A DNA stretch of 64,000 bases. Source: Salinarimonas soli. Lineage in GTDB: Bacteria; Pseudomonadota; Alphaproteobacteria; Rhizobiales; Beijerinckiaceae. This document shows positions 48,467 through 57,853 of the stretch, in pieces. A model generated the notes under the pieces. It saw only the letters and a program-made list of their open reading frames with translations, ran no database searches and was not told the DNA's origin. Numbering within the stretch: position 1 is the first letter of the stretch; every line of letters begins with the position of its first letter. Position numbers and translations under genes: made by a program. The stretch spans positions 93,138 to 157,137 of the forward strand of contig NZ_VUOA01000006.1 in NCBI RefSeq assembly GCF_008386575.1, given 5' to 3'.

Positions 48467-49453
48467 ATGCTCCCGCCCGACACCCTGACCCTCTTGGTCC
48501 TCGCGCTCCTCGCCGAGGCGGCCGTGGGCTATCCGGCCCGCGTGTACACGTGGATCGGCCATCCCGTCACCTGGATCGGCGCCGGCATCGCCCTCCTCGA
48601 TCGCGACCTCAACCGGGAGGCCTGGAGCGCCCCGCGCCGCCGGGCCGCGGGCGTGGCGGCGCTGGCGATCCTGCTCGCCGTCACGGGTCTCGCGGGGCTC
48701 GCGATCACGGCGGTCCTGGCGCCGTTCGGGCTCGTCGGCCTCACGATCGCCGCGGTGCTGGCCAGCACGCTCCTCGCCCAGCGCAGCCTTCACGAGCACG
48801 TGGCCGCCGTGTCGGCCGGCCTGCGGGCGGGCGGCCTTGAGGGCGGGCGGGCGGCGGTGTCGATGATCGTGGGGCGCAACCCGAGGACCCTCGACGAGGC
48901 GGGCGTGTGCCGCGCCGCGATCGAGAGCCTGGCGGAAAACTTCTCCGACGGGATCGTGGCGCCCGCCTTCTGGATCGGCGCGGGGGGGCTCACGGGCGGC
49001 CTCCTCTACAAGGCCGCCAACACCGCCGACAGCATGATCGGCCACCGCACGCCCCGGCACGAGGCCTTCGGCTGGGCCGCCGCGCGCTTCGACGACCTCG
49101 TGAACCTCCCCGCCTCGCGCCTCACCGCGCTGCTTCTCGTCGCCGCCGCCGCGATCCACCGGGACGCCTCGGCGGGGGAGGCGTGGCGCGCCGTGCGCCG
49201 GGACGCGCGCCATCACCGCTCGCCCAACGCGGGCTGGCCCGAGGCCGCCATGGCGGGGGCGCTGGGCTTGAGGCTCGCGGGACCGCGCGTCTATGGCGAG
49301 ACGCGCGTCGAGGACCGCTGGATGGGCGACGGGAGCCCTGAGGCGTCTGCTGCCGACATCGACCGGGCGCTCGCCCTCTACCGCACGGCCTGCGGGCTGC
49401 TCCTAGGCCTTGCCGTCGCGCTGGCGGGCGTCGCGTGGCTCATCTGGCGCTGA
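48467..49453 (+). CDS. cobD: CobD, adenosylcobinamide-phosphate synthase
   Basis: 328-aa integral membrane enzyme (CbiB family) that attaches aminopropanol phosphate to adenosylcobyric acid. Family motifs are [54 protein letters not shown] and [20 protein letters not shown]. About four to five membrane segments are present. ATG 48467 gives [10 protein letters not shown]. The 3' end overlaps the end of the convergent cobQ gene by 14 nt. Confidence 0.95.
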   Translation: MLPPDTLTLLVLALLAEAAVGYPARVYTWIGHPVTWIGAGIALLDRDLNREAWSAPRRRAAGVAALAILLAVTGLAGLAITAVLAPFGLVGLTIAAVLASTLLAQRSLHEHVAAVSAGLRAGGLEGGRAAVSMIVGRNPRTLDEAGVCRAAIESLAENFSDGIVAPAFWIGAGGLTGGLLYKAANTADSMIGHRTPRHEAFGWAAARFDDLVNLPASRLTALLLVAAAAIHRDASAGEAWRAVRRDARHHRSPNAGWPEAAMAGALGLRLAGPRVYGETRVEDRWMGDGSPEASAADIDRALALYRTACGLLLGLAVALAGVAWLIWR

Positions 49454-50900
49454 GCGCGAGGAATCGGTCGCAATCGAGGTGGGCTTCCAGATGAAGGGCC
49501 AAGCGGTCGAGGATGTCCTCCACGAGGCTCTCATAGGCGAGATCGCCGCCCGTGGCGCCGAGAACGTTAAGCCAACGCGTCCGCTGCCGGTCGTCGGCGA
49601 AGAGGCCGTGCAGGTAGGTGCCCACGACCCGCCCGTCCGCCGACACGGCCCCGTCGAGGCGCCCGTCGGACAGGCGGGCGAAGGGTCGGGCGGCGCCCTC
49701 CCCTGTCGTCTCACCGATATGCATCTCGTAGCCCGCGAGCGGGGTGTCGTCTGGAAGCGAGCACCCCGTCACGGCCTTGAGCCGCTTGTCGTCGGTGAGG
49801 ATCGTGTCGACCTCGAGCACGCCCAAACCCTCCACCGAGCGCCCCGCCGGCCCCTCGATCCCGTGCGGATCGGCGATGCGCCGCCCGAGCATCTGGTAGC
49901 CGCCGCACAGGCCTAGAACCCGCCCGCCCCGGCGCAGATGGCCCTTGAGATCGATGTCCCACCCCTGCTCTCGGAAGAAGGCGAGGTCGTCGATGGTGGT
50001 CTTGGAGCCGGGCAGGAGCACGAGCGACGCCTCCGCCGGGATCGGCATGCCGGGCTCGACCAGCACCACCGAGACGCCGGGCTCCTCGCGCAACGGATCG
50101 AGATCGTCGAAATTGGCGATGCGAGGCGTCACCGGTACGGCGATCACCACGCCTCCCGACCGGCCCTCGCGCCGCAAGCCTAGGCCATCCTCCGCCGGCA
50201 GCCGCGCCGCGTCGGAGAAGTGGGGCACGAGGCCCAAGGCCGGCCAGCCCGTGCGCTCGGCGATGAGCCGCATCCCGTCCTCAAAGAGCGACGGGTCGCC
50301 CCTGAAGCGGTTGACCACGAAGCCGCGGATCATGCCTGCGTCCGCCTCGTCGAGCACCACGCGGGTGCCGACCAGGCTCGCGATGACGCCGCCCCGGTCG
50401 ATGTCGCCGACGAGCACCACGGGGACGTCGCAGGCGCGGGCGAAGCCCATATTGGCGATGTCGCCGGCCCGCAGGTTCACCTCCGACGCCGAGCCAGCAC
50501 CCTCCACGAGGACGAGATCGGCTTCGCCCGAGAGCCGCGCGAAGCTGTCCTGCACCGCCGCCATCAGGCGCGGCTTCCAGGATTGGTATTCCCGCGCCCG
50601 GGCCGTGCCGGCCATGCGCCCCTGCACCACCACCTGCGAGCCGACCTCGCTCTGAGGCTTGAGCAGCACCGGGTTCATGTGGACGCTGGGGGGAACGCCC
50701 GCAGCCCGCGCCTGGAGCGCCTGCGCCCGGCCGATCTCGCCGCCATCCGCCGTCACCGCGGCGTTGTTCGACATGTTCTGCGGCTTGAACGGGCGCACGG
50801 CGAGGCCCCGGCGCGCGAAGACGCGGCACAGGCCCGCCACCATGAGCGACTTGCCCACGTTGGAGCCCGTGCCCTGGATCATGAGCGCGCGGGTCGGCAT
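49440..50900 (-). CDS. cobQ: CobQ, cobyric acid synthase
   Basis: 486-aa glutamine-dependent amidotransferase that amidates four side chains of adenosylcobyrinic acid diamide. The N-terminal ATP-binding domain begins [17 protein letters not shown] and includes [13 protein letters not shown]. The C-terminal class I glutaminase domain has the nucleophile in [14 protein letters not shown] and the His in GTYLHGLF. The ATG overlaps the cobO stop by one base (TGATG). It is the last gene of the cobP-cobO-cobQ operon. Confidence 0.97.
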   Translation of the reverse strand: MPTRALMIQGTGSNVGKSLMVAGLCRVFARRGLAVRPFKPQNMSNNAAVTADGGEIGRAQALQARAAGVPPSVHMNPVLLKPQSEVGSQVVVQGRMAGTARAREYQSWKPRLMAAVQDSFARLSGEADLVLVEGAGSASEVNLRAGDIANMGFARACDVPVVLVGDIDRGGVIASLVGTRVVLDEADAGMIRGFVVNRFRGDPSLFEDGMRLIAERTGWPALGLVPHFSDAARLPAEDGLGLRREGRSGGVVIAVPVTPRIANFDDLDPLREEPGVSVVLVEPGMPIPAEASLVLLPGSKTTIDDLAFFREQGWDIDLKGHLRRGGRVLGLCGGYQMLGRRIADPHGIEGPAGRSVEGLGVLEVDTILTDDKRLKAVTGCSLPDDTPLAGYEMHIGETTGEGAARPFARLSDGRLDGAVSADGRVVGTYLHGLFADDRQRTRWLNVLGATGGDLAYESLVEDILDRLALHLEAHLDCDRFLALSAR

Positions 50901-51508
50901 CAGAACTCGATTCCCTCCTGCGCCTTCACGCCCGCCGCGAAATGGTGCTTCACGAGGGTCATCTCGGTGACGAGGTCGGCGGCCTCGATCAGCTCCGGCT
51001 TCGCGTTGCGGCCCGTCACCACGACGTGGAGATCGGGGCGCCGCGCGCGCAGGGCCGCCACCACGTCGGCGAGCGGCAGGTAGTCGTAGCGCAGCGCGAT
51101 GTTGAGCTCATCCAGCACCACGAGGCGGATGTCGTCGCGGGCCATCAGCTCCCCGGCCTTGCCCCAGGCGCGCTCCGCCGCCGCCACGTCGCGGGCGCGG
51201 TCCTGCGTCTCCCAGGTGAAGCCCTCGCCCATGGTGTGCCACTCGATCTGGTCGGCGAAGCGCTCCAGCGCCAGGCGCTCGCCGGTCTCCCACGCGCCCT
51301 TCACGAACTGCACCACGCCGACGCGAAAACCGCGGCCGAGCGCCCGCAGCATCAACCCGAAGGCCGCCGTGGACTTGCCCTTGCCGGGGCCGGTGTTGAC
51401 GATAAGGAGCCCCTTCTCTAGCGTCTTCGAGGCCACCTCCCGGTCCTGGACGGCCTTGCGCTTGATCATCTTGGCGCGGTGGCGCGCGGCGTCGTCGCTC
51501 TCGGTCAT
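50900..51508 (-). CDS. cobO: CobO, corrinoid adenosyltransferase
   Basis: 202-aa ATP:co(I)rrinoid adenosyltransferase (CobA/BtuR type). The N-terminal helix ERHRAKM-like [20 protein letters not shown] precedes the P-loop [35 protein letters not shown] and [14 protein letters not shown] are typical. It adds the adenosyl ligand to the reduced corrinoid before CobQ acts. It lies 5 nt after the cobP stop. Confidence 0.96.
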   Translation of the reverse strand: MTESDDAARHRAKMIKRKAVQDREVASKTLEKGLLIVNTGPGKGKSTAAFGLMLRALGRGFRVGVVQFVKGAWETGERLALERFADQIEWHTMGEGFTWETQDRARDVAAAERAWGKAGELMARDDIRLVVLDELNIALRYDYLPLADVVAALRARRPDLHVVVTGRNAKPELIEAADLVTEMTLVKHHFAAGVKAQEGIEF

Positions 51509-51513
51509 GGATC

Positions 51514-52047
51514 CTACTTCACCGTCAGGGGGAGGCCGGCCACGATCAGGAGCACCCGGTCGGCCCGCGCGGCAAGCCGCTGGTGCAGGATGCCGGCATG
51601 GTCGCGAAAGCGGCGGGCGAGCGCGTTGTCGGGCACGATGCCGAGGCCCACCTCGTTCGACACGAGCACGAGGGGCCCCGCCGCCGCCGCGCAGGCCTCC
51701 TCCAGCTCATTGACGGCCGCCGGCACGTCGCGCTCGGCGAGCATCACGTTGGTGAGCCACAGCGTGAGGCAATCCACGAGCATGGGCCGCCCGGGTTCCG
51801 CCTTCCGGATGGCGCCTGCGAGGTCAAGCGGCGCATCGACGGTGATCCAGCCCTCCGGCCGCCGCTCGCGATGGAGCGCGATCCGCGCGCGCATCTCGTC
51901 GTCGAAGGCCTGCGCGGTCGCGATATAAAGCCACGGCGCGGGGTGCGCCTGCACGAGCGCCTCCGCATGCCGGCTCTTGCCGGAGCGCGCGCCGCCGAGC
52001 ACCAGGGTGAGGCGGGCTGAAGTAGGGATGTCGGGGTGGCTGGTCAT
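51514..52047 (-). CDS. cobP: CobP/CobU, adenosylcobinamide kinase/guanylyltransferase
   Basis: 177-aa bifunctional enzyme that phosphorylates adenosylcobinamide and transfers GMP to it. The P-loop is LVLGGARSGKSRHAEAL. The GTP/substrate segments HRERRPEGW, LVDCLTLWLTN and VSNEVGLGIVPDNALARRFR are typical. It is the first gene of the minus-strand cobP-cobO-cobQ group. Its promoter lies in the 52048-52163 stretch, and the riboswitch beyond it is oriented the other way. Confidence 0.96.
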   Translation of the reverse strand: MTSHPDIPTSARLTLVLGGARSGKSRHAEALVQAHPAPWLYIATAQAFDDEMRARIALHRERRPEGWITVDAPLDLAGAIRKAEPGRPMLVDCLTLWLTNVMLAERDVPAAVNELEEACAAAAGPLVLVSNEVGLGIVPDNALARRFRDHAGILHQRLAARADRVLLIVAGLPLTVK

Positions 52048-52163
52048 CGTGGACCCCCTATAGCGCCGCGCCGCCCCCGCCGCCACGCCCCTTCGGCGGG
52101 TCACGGCGGCCGGGGACGGCGCCAGAAAGGTTGCCGCCCCCTTCCACACCCGCTATCGTCCCC

Positions 52164-52326
52164 CGCGACGGTGCCCCGGAGACGGGGTGAAAAGGGAATG
52201 CGGTGAGACACCGCGGCTGCCCCCGCAACTGTAAGCGGCGAGCCCGCGCCCGAACGGCCACTGGGGAGACCCGGGAAGGCAGGGGCGATGGGCACTGACC
52301 CGCGAGCCAGGAGACCTGCCGTCGCG
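52164..52326 (+). ncRNA. Cobalamin (B12) riboswitch
   Basis: Classic B12 element. It shows an outer P1 pairing (CGCGAC at 52164 with GTCGCG at 52321), the GAAAAGGGAATGCGGTGAGA box, the CCCCGCAACTGTAAGCGG core, the CACTGGG...CGGGAAGG arm and the GCGAGCCAGGAGACCTGCC B12 box. It should bind adenosylcobalamin and shut off the downstream hupE-DUF1636-cobW-cobN-cobGHIJ genes. It is on the plus strand, so it does not control the divergent cobP operon. Confidence 0.96.
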
Positions 52327-52373
52327 CCGCTTCTGTCGAGCCCTCCGGACGGGGATTTCCGGGGGCGACTGTG

Positions 52374-52423
52374 GTCGAGCTCGCTCGACTCCGCTCGTGG
52401 AAGCTTTTTGGCCCGAAAGGGCC
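52374..52423 (+). promoter_or_regulatory. Candidate riboswitch expression platform
   Basis: Between the riboswitch and the hupE start there are two hairpins: GTCGAG-CTCG-CTCGAC (52374-52389) and GGCCC-GAAA-GGGCC (52410-52423). A T5 run (52405-52409) lies just before the second. The second hairpin ends about 8 nt before the GGAG ribosome site of hupE. Either premature termination or ribosome-site control is possible; the exact mechanism is inference. Confidence 0.35.
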
Positions 52424-52440
52424 GCCCGACGGAGTACGCG

Positions 52441-53073
52441 ATGCCCCTGCGAGCCCACACGACCCGCCTCCTCACGCTGTCCGTCGCCGGCCTCCTCGCC
52501 GCGACCCCGGCCTTCGCGCACCATCCGACCGGCGGGCAGCTGCCCACGACGGTGGTCCAGGGCTTCCTCTCGGGGCTCGGCCATCCCCTGATCGGCCTCG
52601 ATCACTTCGCGGCGCTCATCGGCGTCGGGCTGCTCGCGGCGCGCTTCCCCCGCGGCCTCGCCCTCCCCTTCGTCTGGGTCGCCGCCATGGCCATGGGCAC
52701 GGGCCTGCACGCGGCGGGCATCGGCCTGCCCTTCGCCGAGGTGCTCGTCGCGCTCGCGGTGGTCGCCATCGGCCTTGCGGCGGCGCGCCAGGTGACCCTG
52801 CCGCTCGGGGCGACGGCGCTCCTCTTCGCGGTCGGCGGCCTCACCCACGGCCATGCGCTCGCCGAATCCATCATCGGAGCGCGCACGGGCCCGCTCACGG
52901 CCTATCTCGTCGGCCTCGTCCTGATCCAGGCCGCCGTCGCGACGGGCGTGGCGCTCGCCGCGCGCCGCATCGCCGGGGCCACGCCGGTGGCGGCCCATGA
53001 CCGCCTGCGCTTCGCGGGCTTCGGCGTCGCGGCGACGGGCCTCGGCGCGCTCGCCCTGCCGCTCCTCGGCTGA
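52441..53073 (+). CDS. HupE/UreJ-family transporter (probable cobalt uptake)
   Basis: 210-aa membrane protein. The signal-like N-terminus ends near AFAHH. The family motif GHPLIGLDHFAALIGVG follows, with about six hydrophobic segments and a THGHAL motif near the fourth. It is the first gene under the cobalamin riboswitch, so cobalt import for corrin synthesis is the likely role; family members elsewhere carry nickel. A GGAG ribosome site lies 6 nt upstream of the ATG. It is a paralogue of the urease-linked gene at 11.4-12.0 kb. Confidence 0.88.
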   Translation: MPLRAHTTRLLTLSVAGLLAATPAFAHHPTGGQLPTTVVQGFLSGLGHPLIGLDHFAALIGVGLLAARFPRGLALPFVWVAAMAMGTGLHAAGIGLPFAEVLVALAVVAIGLAAARQVTLPLGATALLFAVGGLTHGHALAESIIGARTGPLTAYLVGLVLIQAAVATGVALAARRIAGATPVAAHDRLRFAGFGVAATGLGALALPLLG

Positions 53074-53086
53074 TCCGGCCCCGGAC

Positions 53087-53476
53087 ATGTCCGATTCCGA
53101 GATCTGCCTGCACGTCTGCGTCACCTGCCGCATGGCGGGCGTCGCGGACGAGGGCGCGCCGCGTCCTGGCGCGGTGCTGCACGGGGCGCTGGCGGAAGCG
53201 CTTGGCCAGGAGGGCGCGCCCGCCGTGCGCCTCGAGGCGGTGGAGTGCCTCTCCGTCTGCAAGCGGCCCTGCACCGTCGCGGTGTCGGGGCCGGGGCGCT
53301 GGACCTACATCTACGGCGACCTCGACCCTGGCAGCGCCGTCGAGACCATCCTGGAGGGCGTGCGCCTTTACGCCGCCACGCCCGACGGCCTCGTGCCCTG
53401 GCGCCAGCGCCCGGAAGCTTTCCGCAAGGGCGTCGTCGCCCGCATCCCGCCCTTCAAGACGAGCAGCGCGGCGTAA
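53087..53476 (+). CDS. DUF1636 (ferredoxin-like metal-binding) protein
   Basis: 129-aa DUF1636 protein. It has paired cysteines early (LHVCVTCRMAG) and again in the middle (ECLSVCKRPCTVAV), a pattern like thioredoxin-fold 2Fe-2S or zinc-binding proteins. A YIYGDLDPGSAVETILEG segment is conserved. The family is regularly found next to cobW and cobN. Here it sits between hupE and cobW under the riboswitch, so it probably helps cobalt handling or chelation. The exact function is not known. Confidence 0.85.
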   Translation: MSDSEICLHVCVTCRMAGVADEGAPRPGAVLHGALAEALGQEGAPAVRLEAVECLSVCKRPCTVAVSGPGRWTYIYGDLDPGSAVETILEGVRLYAATPDGLVPWRQRPEAFRKGVVARIPPFKTSSAA

Positions 53477-53496
53477 AAGCGCCCGAGACAGGCCCC

Positions 53497-54534
53497 ATGA
53501 GCACGCTTGCCAAAACTCCCTGCACGGTCGTCACCGGCTTCCTCGGCGCGGGAAAGACCACGCTGGTCCGCCATCTCCTGGAGAACGCGGGCGGGCGGCG
53601 CCTCGCCGTGCTCGTGAACGAGTTCGGCGATCTCGGCTTCGACGGCTCCTTCATCGAGGGATGCGGCATCGAGGGTTGCACCCAGGACGACATCGTCGAG
53701 CTGCCCAACGGCTGCATCTGCTGCACCGTGGCGGACGATTTCGTGCCCGCGCTCACGAAGCTCCTCGACCGGCCGAACCCGCCCGAGCACATCCTCATCG
53801 AGACCTCGGGGCTCGCGCTGCCGAAACCCCTCGTCAACGCCTTCAACTGGCCCGCCATCCGCTCGCGGGTGACGGTGGACGGCGTGGTGGCGGTGGTGGA
53901 CGGTCCCGCCGTGGCGGCGGGACTCTTCGCCGACGATCCGGAGGCCCTGGCCGCCCAGCGCGCCGCCGACCAGTCGGTGGACCACGACAACCCGCTGGAG
54001 GAGGTGTTCGAGGACCAGCTGCTCTGCGCCGACCTCATCCTCCTCAACAAGACCGACGCGATGGACGAGTCGGAGCGCGCCCGCGTGCTGGCCGACATCC
54101 GCGAGCACCTGCCCCGAGCCGTGAAGGTCGTCGAAACGGCCCATGGCCGGGTGGAGCCCCGGGTGCTGCTGGGCCTCGGCGCCGCCGCCGAGACCGATCT
54201 CGAGGCCCGCCCCTCGCACCACGACGGCGAGGACGATCACGACCACGACGATTTCGAGAGCGTCTCGATCCCCGTCGGCGCGGTCGCCGATCCGGGCGCG
54301 CTGGCGATCCGGGTGGAGCGCGCGGCGGAAGCCGCGGGCGTGCTGCGGATCAAGGGCTTCGCGCCCGTGGAGGGCAAGCCCATGCGCCTCGTGGTGCAGG
54401 GAGTCGGCCGGCGCGTGGCGCATCACTTCGACCGGCCCTGGCGGGCGGGCGAGGCGCGCGACGGGCGCATGGTGGTGATCGGCCTCAAGGGGTTCGACCG
54501 GGGCGCCGTCGAGGCGGCCCTTCGCGGCGGCTAG
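53497..54534 (+). CDS. cobW: CobW, GTPase metallochaperone
   Basis: 345-aa G3E GTPase that is thought to deliver cobalt to the chelatase. The P-loop is TGFLGAGKTTLVRHLL. The metal-binding CxCC motif is ELPNGCICCTVADDF, and ILIETSGLALP and ILLNKTDAMDES are the switch and G4 regions. A His/Asp-rich stretch (about residues 240-252) could bind metal. The C-terminal CobW_C domain ends RMVVIGLKGFDRGAVEAAL. It is immediately followed by cobN (1-nt gap). Confidence 0.96.
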   Translation: MSTLAKTPCTVVTGFLGAGKTTLVRHLLENAGGRRLAVLVNEFGDLGFDGSFIEGCGIEGCTQDDIVELPNGCICCTVADDFVPALTKLLDRPNPPEHILIETSGLALPKPLVNAFNWPAIRSRVTVDGVVAVVDGPAVAAGLFADDPEALAAQRAADQSVDHDNPLEEVFEDQLLCADLILLNKTDAMDESERARVLADIREHLPRAVKVVETAHGRVEPRVLLGLGAAAETDLEARPSHHDGEDDHDHDDFESVSIPVGAVADPGALAIRVERAAEAAGVLRIKGFAPVEGKPMRLVVQGVGRRVAHHFDRPWRAGEARDGRMVVIGLKGFDRGAVEAALRGG

Positions 54535-54535
54535 G

Positions 54536-57500
54536 ATGCACCTCCTCCCGGTCACGACGGTCTCCCTCGACGAGGGGGCGGAGGCGGTGGACCTCCGCCA
54601 GCCCCCGGGCGACGTCGTGGCGCTCTCCTTCGCCGACAGCGATCTCTCGGCGCTCGCGGCCGCGCGGGAGGCGCTGCCCCCGGGCGCGCCCTCCTTGCGC
54701 CTCGCGTCCCTGCGCCGCCTGCGCCATCCGCTCTCCGTGGACCTCTACGTGGAGGGCACGGCGGCGCGGGCGCGGTTCGTGCTCGTGCGCTGCCTCGGCG
54801 GGCTCGACTACTGGCGCTACGGCCTGGAGCGGCTGCACGCCGCCTGCCGGGCGAACGGCGTGACCCTCGCCGTGCTGCCGGGCGACGACAGGCCCGATCC
54901 GCGCCTGCCCGATTACGCCACGGTGCCGGCCGCGTTCTGCGACGAGCTGGAGGCCTACTTCCGCGCGGGCGGCGTCGAGAACATGGGGCGGCTGCTGGCC
55001 CGCATCGCGGCCGAGATCGGCATGGAGGGGGGCCCCGTCCTCCCGCCCCGCACCGTCCCCCGCGCCTTCGCCTGGACGCCCGAGGGCGGCCCGGACGATG
55101 CCGTTCAGGTGCTGGCGGGCCTCGATCCCGCTCGCCCCCTCGCCCATCTCCTCGTCTACCGCTCCTCCTTGCTCGCGGGCGACACGGCCACCGCAGGCGC
55201 GTTGTGCGAAGCCCTGCAGGCGCGGGGCATCGAGCCCCTGGTGCTCGCCGTGTCGAGCCTCAAGGACCCGGCGGCTGTGTCCGTGGTGGCTGAGGCCGCG
55301 GCGGCGCGGCGGCCCGACATCGTGCTCACCACCACAGCCTTCGCGGCGCGCGACGATTCGGGCTTCGTCCTCGATGCCGCCGCCTGCCCCGTGCTCCAGG
55401 TGATCCCCGTGGGCGTCTCCCGCGAGGCGTGGGAGGCCTCCCCGCGCGGCCTCTCGGCGGCCGACCTCGCCATGCAGGTCGCTCTGCCTGAATTCGACGG
55501 GCGCATCGGCGCGGGGCCGATCTCGTTCAAAGCCGAGGCGGAGCCCGACCCGGCGCTCGCCTTCGCCCGCCGCGTCCAGGCCCCGGACCTGGAGGGCGTC
55601 GTCGCGGCGGCGGATCTCGCGGCGGCGTGGGTACGACTTGCCCGGACACCGCGCCCCGAGCGGCGCATGGCGCTGGTCCTCTCCGACTATCCGGCGCGCG
55701 GGGGCCGGGCGGGCTTCGCCGTGGGCCTCGACACGCCCGCGAGCGTCAGCGCGATCCTCGGTACGCTCGCGGACGCGGGCTACGACGTCACCCGCGATAT
55801 CGATCCTGCCGACCTCATGCCCCGCCTCATGGGCGCCGCACCGAGCCTCGCGGTGCCCCTCGGGGCCTACCGGGCCTGGCTCGACACGCTCGGCGAGCCG
55901 CAGCGCGCGGAGCTTCACGCCCGCTGGGGGGCGCCGGAGGCCGACCCCGCCTTCCAGGAGAGCGCCTTTCATTTCCGCTCGCTCAAGGCGGGCCGCGTTC
56001 TCGTGGCGCTCCAGCCCGACCGGGGGCACGGGGGCGACCGCAAGGCGCGCTACCACGACGGCGACCTGCCGCCGTGCCACGGCTATCTCGCGTTCTATCT
56101 CGCCCTTCGGGGCCTCGAGCGGGTGGACGCGCTCATCCATCTGGGTACCCACGGCACCACGGAATGGCTGCCGGGCAAAGCCGTGGCGCTCTCCGCCGCC
56201 TGCTGGCCGAGGCTCGCGACCGGCTCGCTGCCGGTGGTCTATCCCTTCATCGTGGATGATCCCGGCGAGGCCGCGCCCGCCAAGCGCCGCCTTGGCGCGG
56301 TGACCCTCGGCCACCTCACCCCCGCCGTGATGGAGACCGGCCTCCAGGGCGAGGCGGCGGCCCTGCGCGAGCTCGTGGAGGAATATTCGCAAGCCGGCGT
56401 CCTCGACCCCCGCCGGGCCGAGCTCGTCGCCGCCGAGATCCGGGAGCGCGCCCGCGCCTCCGGTCTCGACCGGGCCTGCGGCGTGGACGAGGGCACCCCC
56501 ATGGACGAGGCGCTGACCCGTCTCGACGCCCATCTGTGCGATCTCGGCGAGACGACCGCGCGCGACGGGCTGCACGTGTTCGGGCAGGCGCGCCCCGGCT
56601 TCCAGGCCTGTGGGGAGGCCGAGCGGGCGGGCCTTCTGGCCGCCCTGGACGGCCGCTTCGTGCCCCCCGGTCCCGCCGGATCGCCGAGCCGGGGGCGCCT
56701 CGACGTGCTCCCCACCGGCCGCAACCTCGCGACCCTCGACCCCCGCGCCATCCCGACCCGCGCCGCCACGGAACTCGGCCGGCGCGCCGCGGCGGAGGTG
56801 GTGCGTCGCCACCTGCAAGAAGAAGGCGACTGGCCGCGCCGGGTCGTCATGGACCTGTGGGCCTCGCCGACGCTGCGCTCGGGCGGCGAGGACATCGCCC
56901 ACGCCATGGCACTCATGGGCGTGCGCCCCGTCTGGGATCACGCCTCGACCCGGGTGACGGGCTTCGAGATCGTGCCGCAGCCCCTCCTGGAGGGCCCGCG
57001 CGCCGACGTGACGATCCGGGTGTCGGGCGCCTTTCGCGACGCGTTCCCCGAGCAGATCGCCCTCCTCGACGCCGCCGCCCGCGCGGTGGCGGCACTGAAC
57101 GAGGACGACGAGTGGAACGAGCCCGCCGCCGCCCGCCGCCGGGGCGAGAGCGCGGCGCGGATCTTCGGCGGGGCGCCGGGCACCTACGGGGCGGGCGTCT
57201 CGGCTCGCGCGCTCGACGGCGACTGGAGCGGGCGCGGCGATCTCGGGCAGACCTATCTCGCTTCCGTCACCCACGCCTATGGGGCCGGCGGCGAGGCGCG
57301 GGCCGATGCGAGCTTCCCCGAGCGCGTCGGCGGAGCGCAGGCCTTCGTCCACGTGACCGACGTGGCCGAGCGCGACATCCTCGACGGCGACGCGGTGGCG
57401 GACGCCTTCGGGGGCTTTGCCGCGGCGGCGGAGGCGCTCGGGGCCTGCCCCGCCCTCTACAGCCTCGACACGAGCCGCCCCGACTCCATGCGGGCCCGCA

Positions 57501-57853
57501 CCCTGCGCGAGGACGTGGACCGGCTGGTGCGCGGCAGGCTCTCCCATCCCCGCTGGATCGAGGGGCAGCTGCGCCACGGCTGGCGCGGGGCGGCCGAGAT
57601 CGCGCAAGGCGTGGACGCGCTCTACGCTTTCGCAGCCACGACGCGCGAGGTCGGCGACGCCGCGTTCGATCTCGTCTTCACCGCGCTCATCGGCGACGAG
57701 TCCGTTCGCGACCGCTTGGCGCAAGCCAATCCCGCCGCCGCCCACGCGATCCGCGAGCGCCTGGCGGACGCGCGGCGTCGAGGCCTGTGGACGAGCCGGC
57801 TCAACTCCGTCGCGGCATGCCTCGATGATGTCCTGCCGGAGGCGGCCGAATGA
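54536..57853 (+). CDS. cobN: CobN, cobaltochelatase large subunit
   Basis: 1105-aa magnesium-chelatase H-like subunit that inserts cobalt into hydrogenobyrinic acid a,c-diamide with CobS and CobT (not in this window). It has typical segments such as AHLLVYRSSLLAGD, HLGTHGTTEWLPGKAVALS, YPFIVDDPGEA and RVSGAFRDAFPEQIALLDAA. It is about 170 residues shorter than the 1275-aa Pseudomonas denitrificans protein, mostly in the N-terminal half by eye, but no frame break is seen. The stop overlaps cobG (ATGA). Confidence 0.96.
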   Translation: MHLLPVTTVSLDEGAEAVDLRQPPGDVVALSFADSDLSALAAAREALPPGAPSLRLASLRRLRHPLSVDLYVEGTAARARFVLVRCLGGLDYWRYGLERLHAACRANGVTLAVLPGDDRPDPRLPDYATVPAAFCDELEAYFRAGGVENMGRLLARIAAEIGMEGGPVLPPRTVPRAFAWTPEGGPDDAVQVLAGLDPARPLAHLLVYRSSLLAGDTATAGALCEALQARGIEPLVLAVSSLKDPAAVSVVAEAAAARRPDIVLTTTAFAARDDSGFVLDAAACPVLQVIPVGVSREAWEASPRGLSAADLAMQVALPEFDGRIGAGPISFKAEAEPDPALAFARRVQAPDLEGVVAAADLAAAWVRLARTPRPERRMALVLSDYPARGGRAGFAVGLDTPASVSAILGTLADAGYDVTRDIDPADLMPRLMGAAPSLAVPLGAYRAWLDTLGEPQRAELHARWGAPEADPAFQESAFHFRSLKAGRVLVALQPDRGHGGDRKARYHDGDLPPCHGYLAFYLALRGLERVDALIHLGTHGTTEWLPGKAVALSAACWPRLATGSLPVVYPFIVDDPGEAAPAKRRLGAVTLGHLTPAVMETGLQGEAAALRELVEEYSQAGVLDPRRAELVAAEIRERARASGLDRACGVDEGTPMDEALTRLDAHLCDLGETTARDGLHVFGQARPGFQACGEAERAGLLAALDGRFVPPGPAGSPSRGRLDVLPTGRNLATLDPRAIPTRAATELGRRAAAEVVRRHLQEEGDWPRRVVMDLWASPTLRSGGEDIAHAMALMGVRPVWDHASTRVTGFEIVPQPLLEGPRADVTIRVSGAFRDAFPEQIALLDAAARAVAALNEDDEWNEPAAARRRGESAARIFGGAPGTYGAGVSARALDGDWSGRGDLGQTYLASVTHAYGAGGEARADASFPERVGGAQAFVHVTDVAERDILDGDAVADAFGGFAAAAEALGACPALYSLDTSRPDSMRARTLREDVDRLVRGRLSHPRWIEGQLRHGWRGAAEIAQGVDALYAFAATTREVGDAAFDLVFTALIGDESVRDRLAQANPAAAHAIRERLADARRRGLWTSRLNSVAACLDDVLPEAAE

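Noticed and set aside
54485-57745. A 1086-codon open frame antisense to cobN
   Set aside because: GC-rich codon bias leaves the opposite strand open; the translation is low-complexity (Arg/Gly/Glu/His-rich) without any domain, while cobN on the plus strand is unmistakable.
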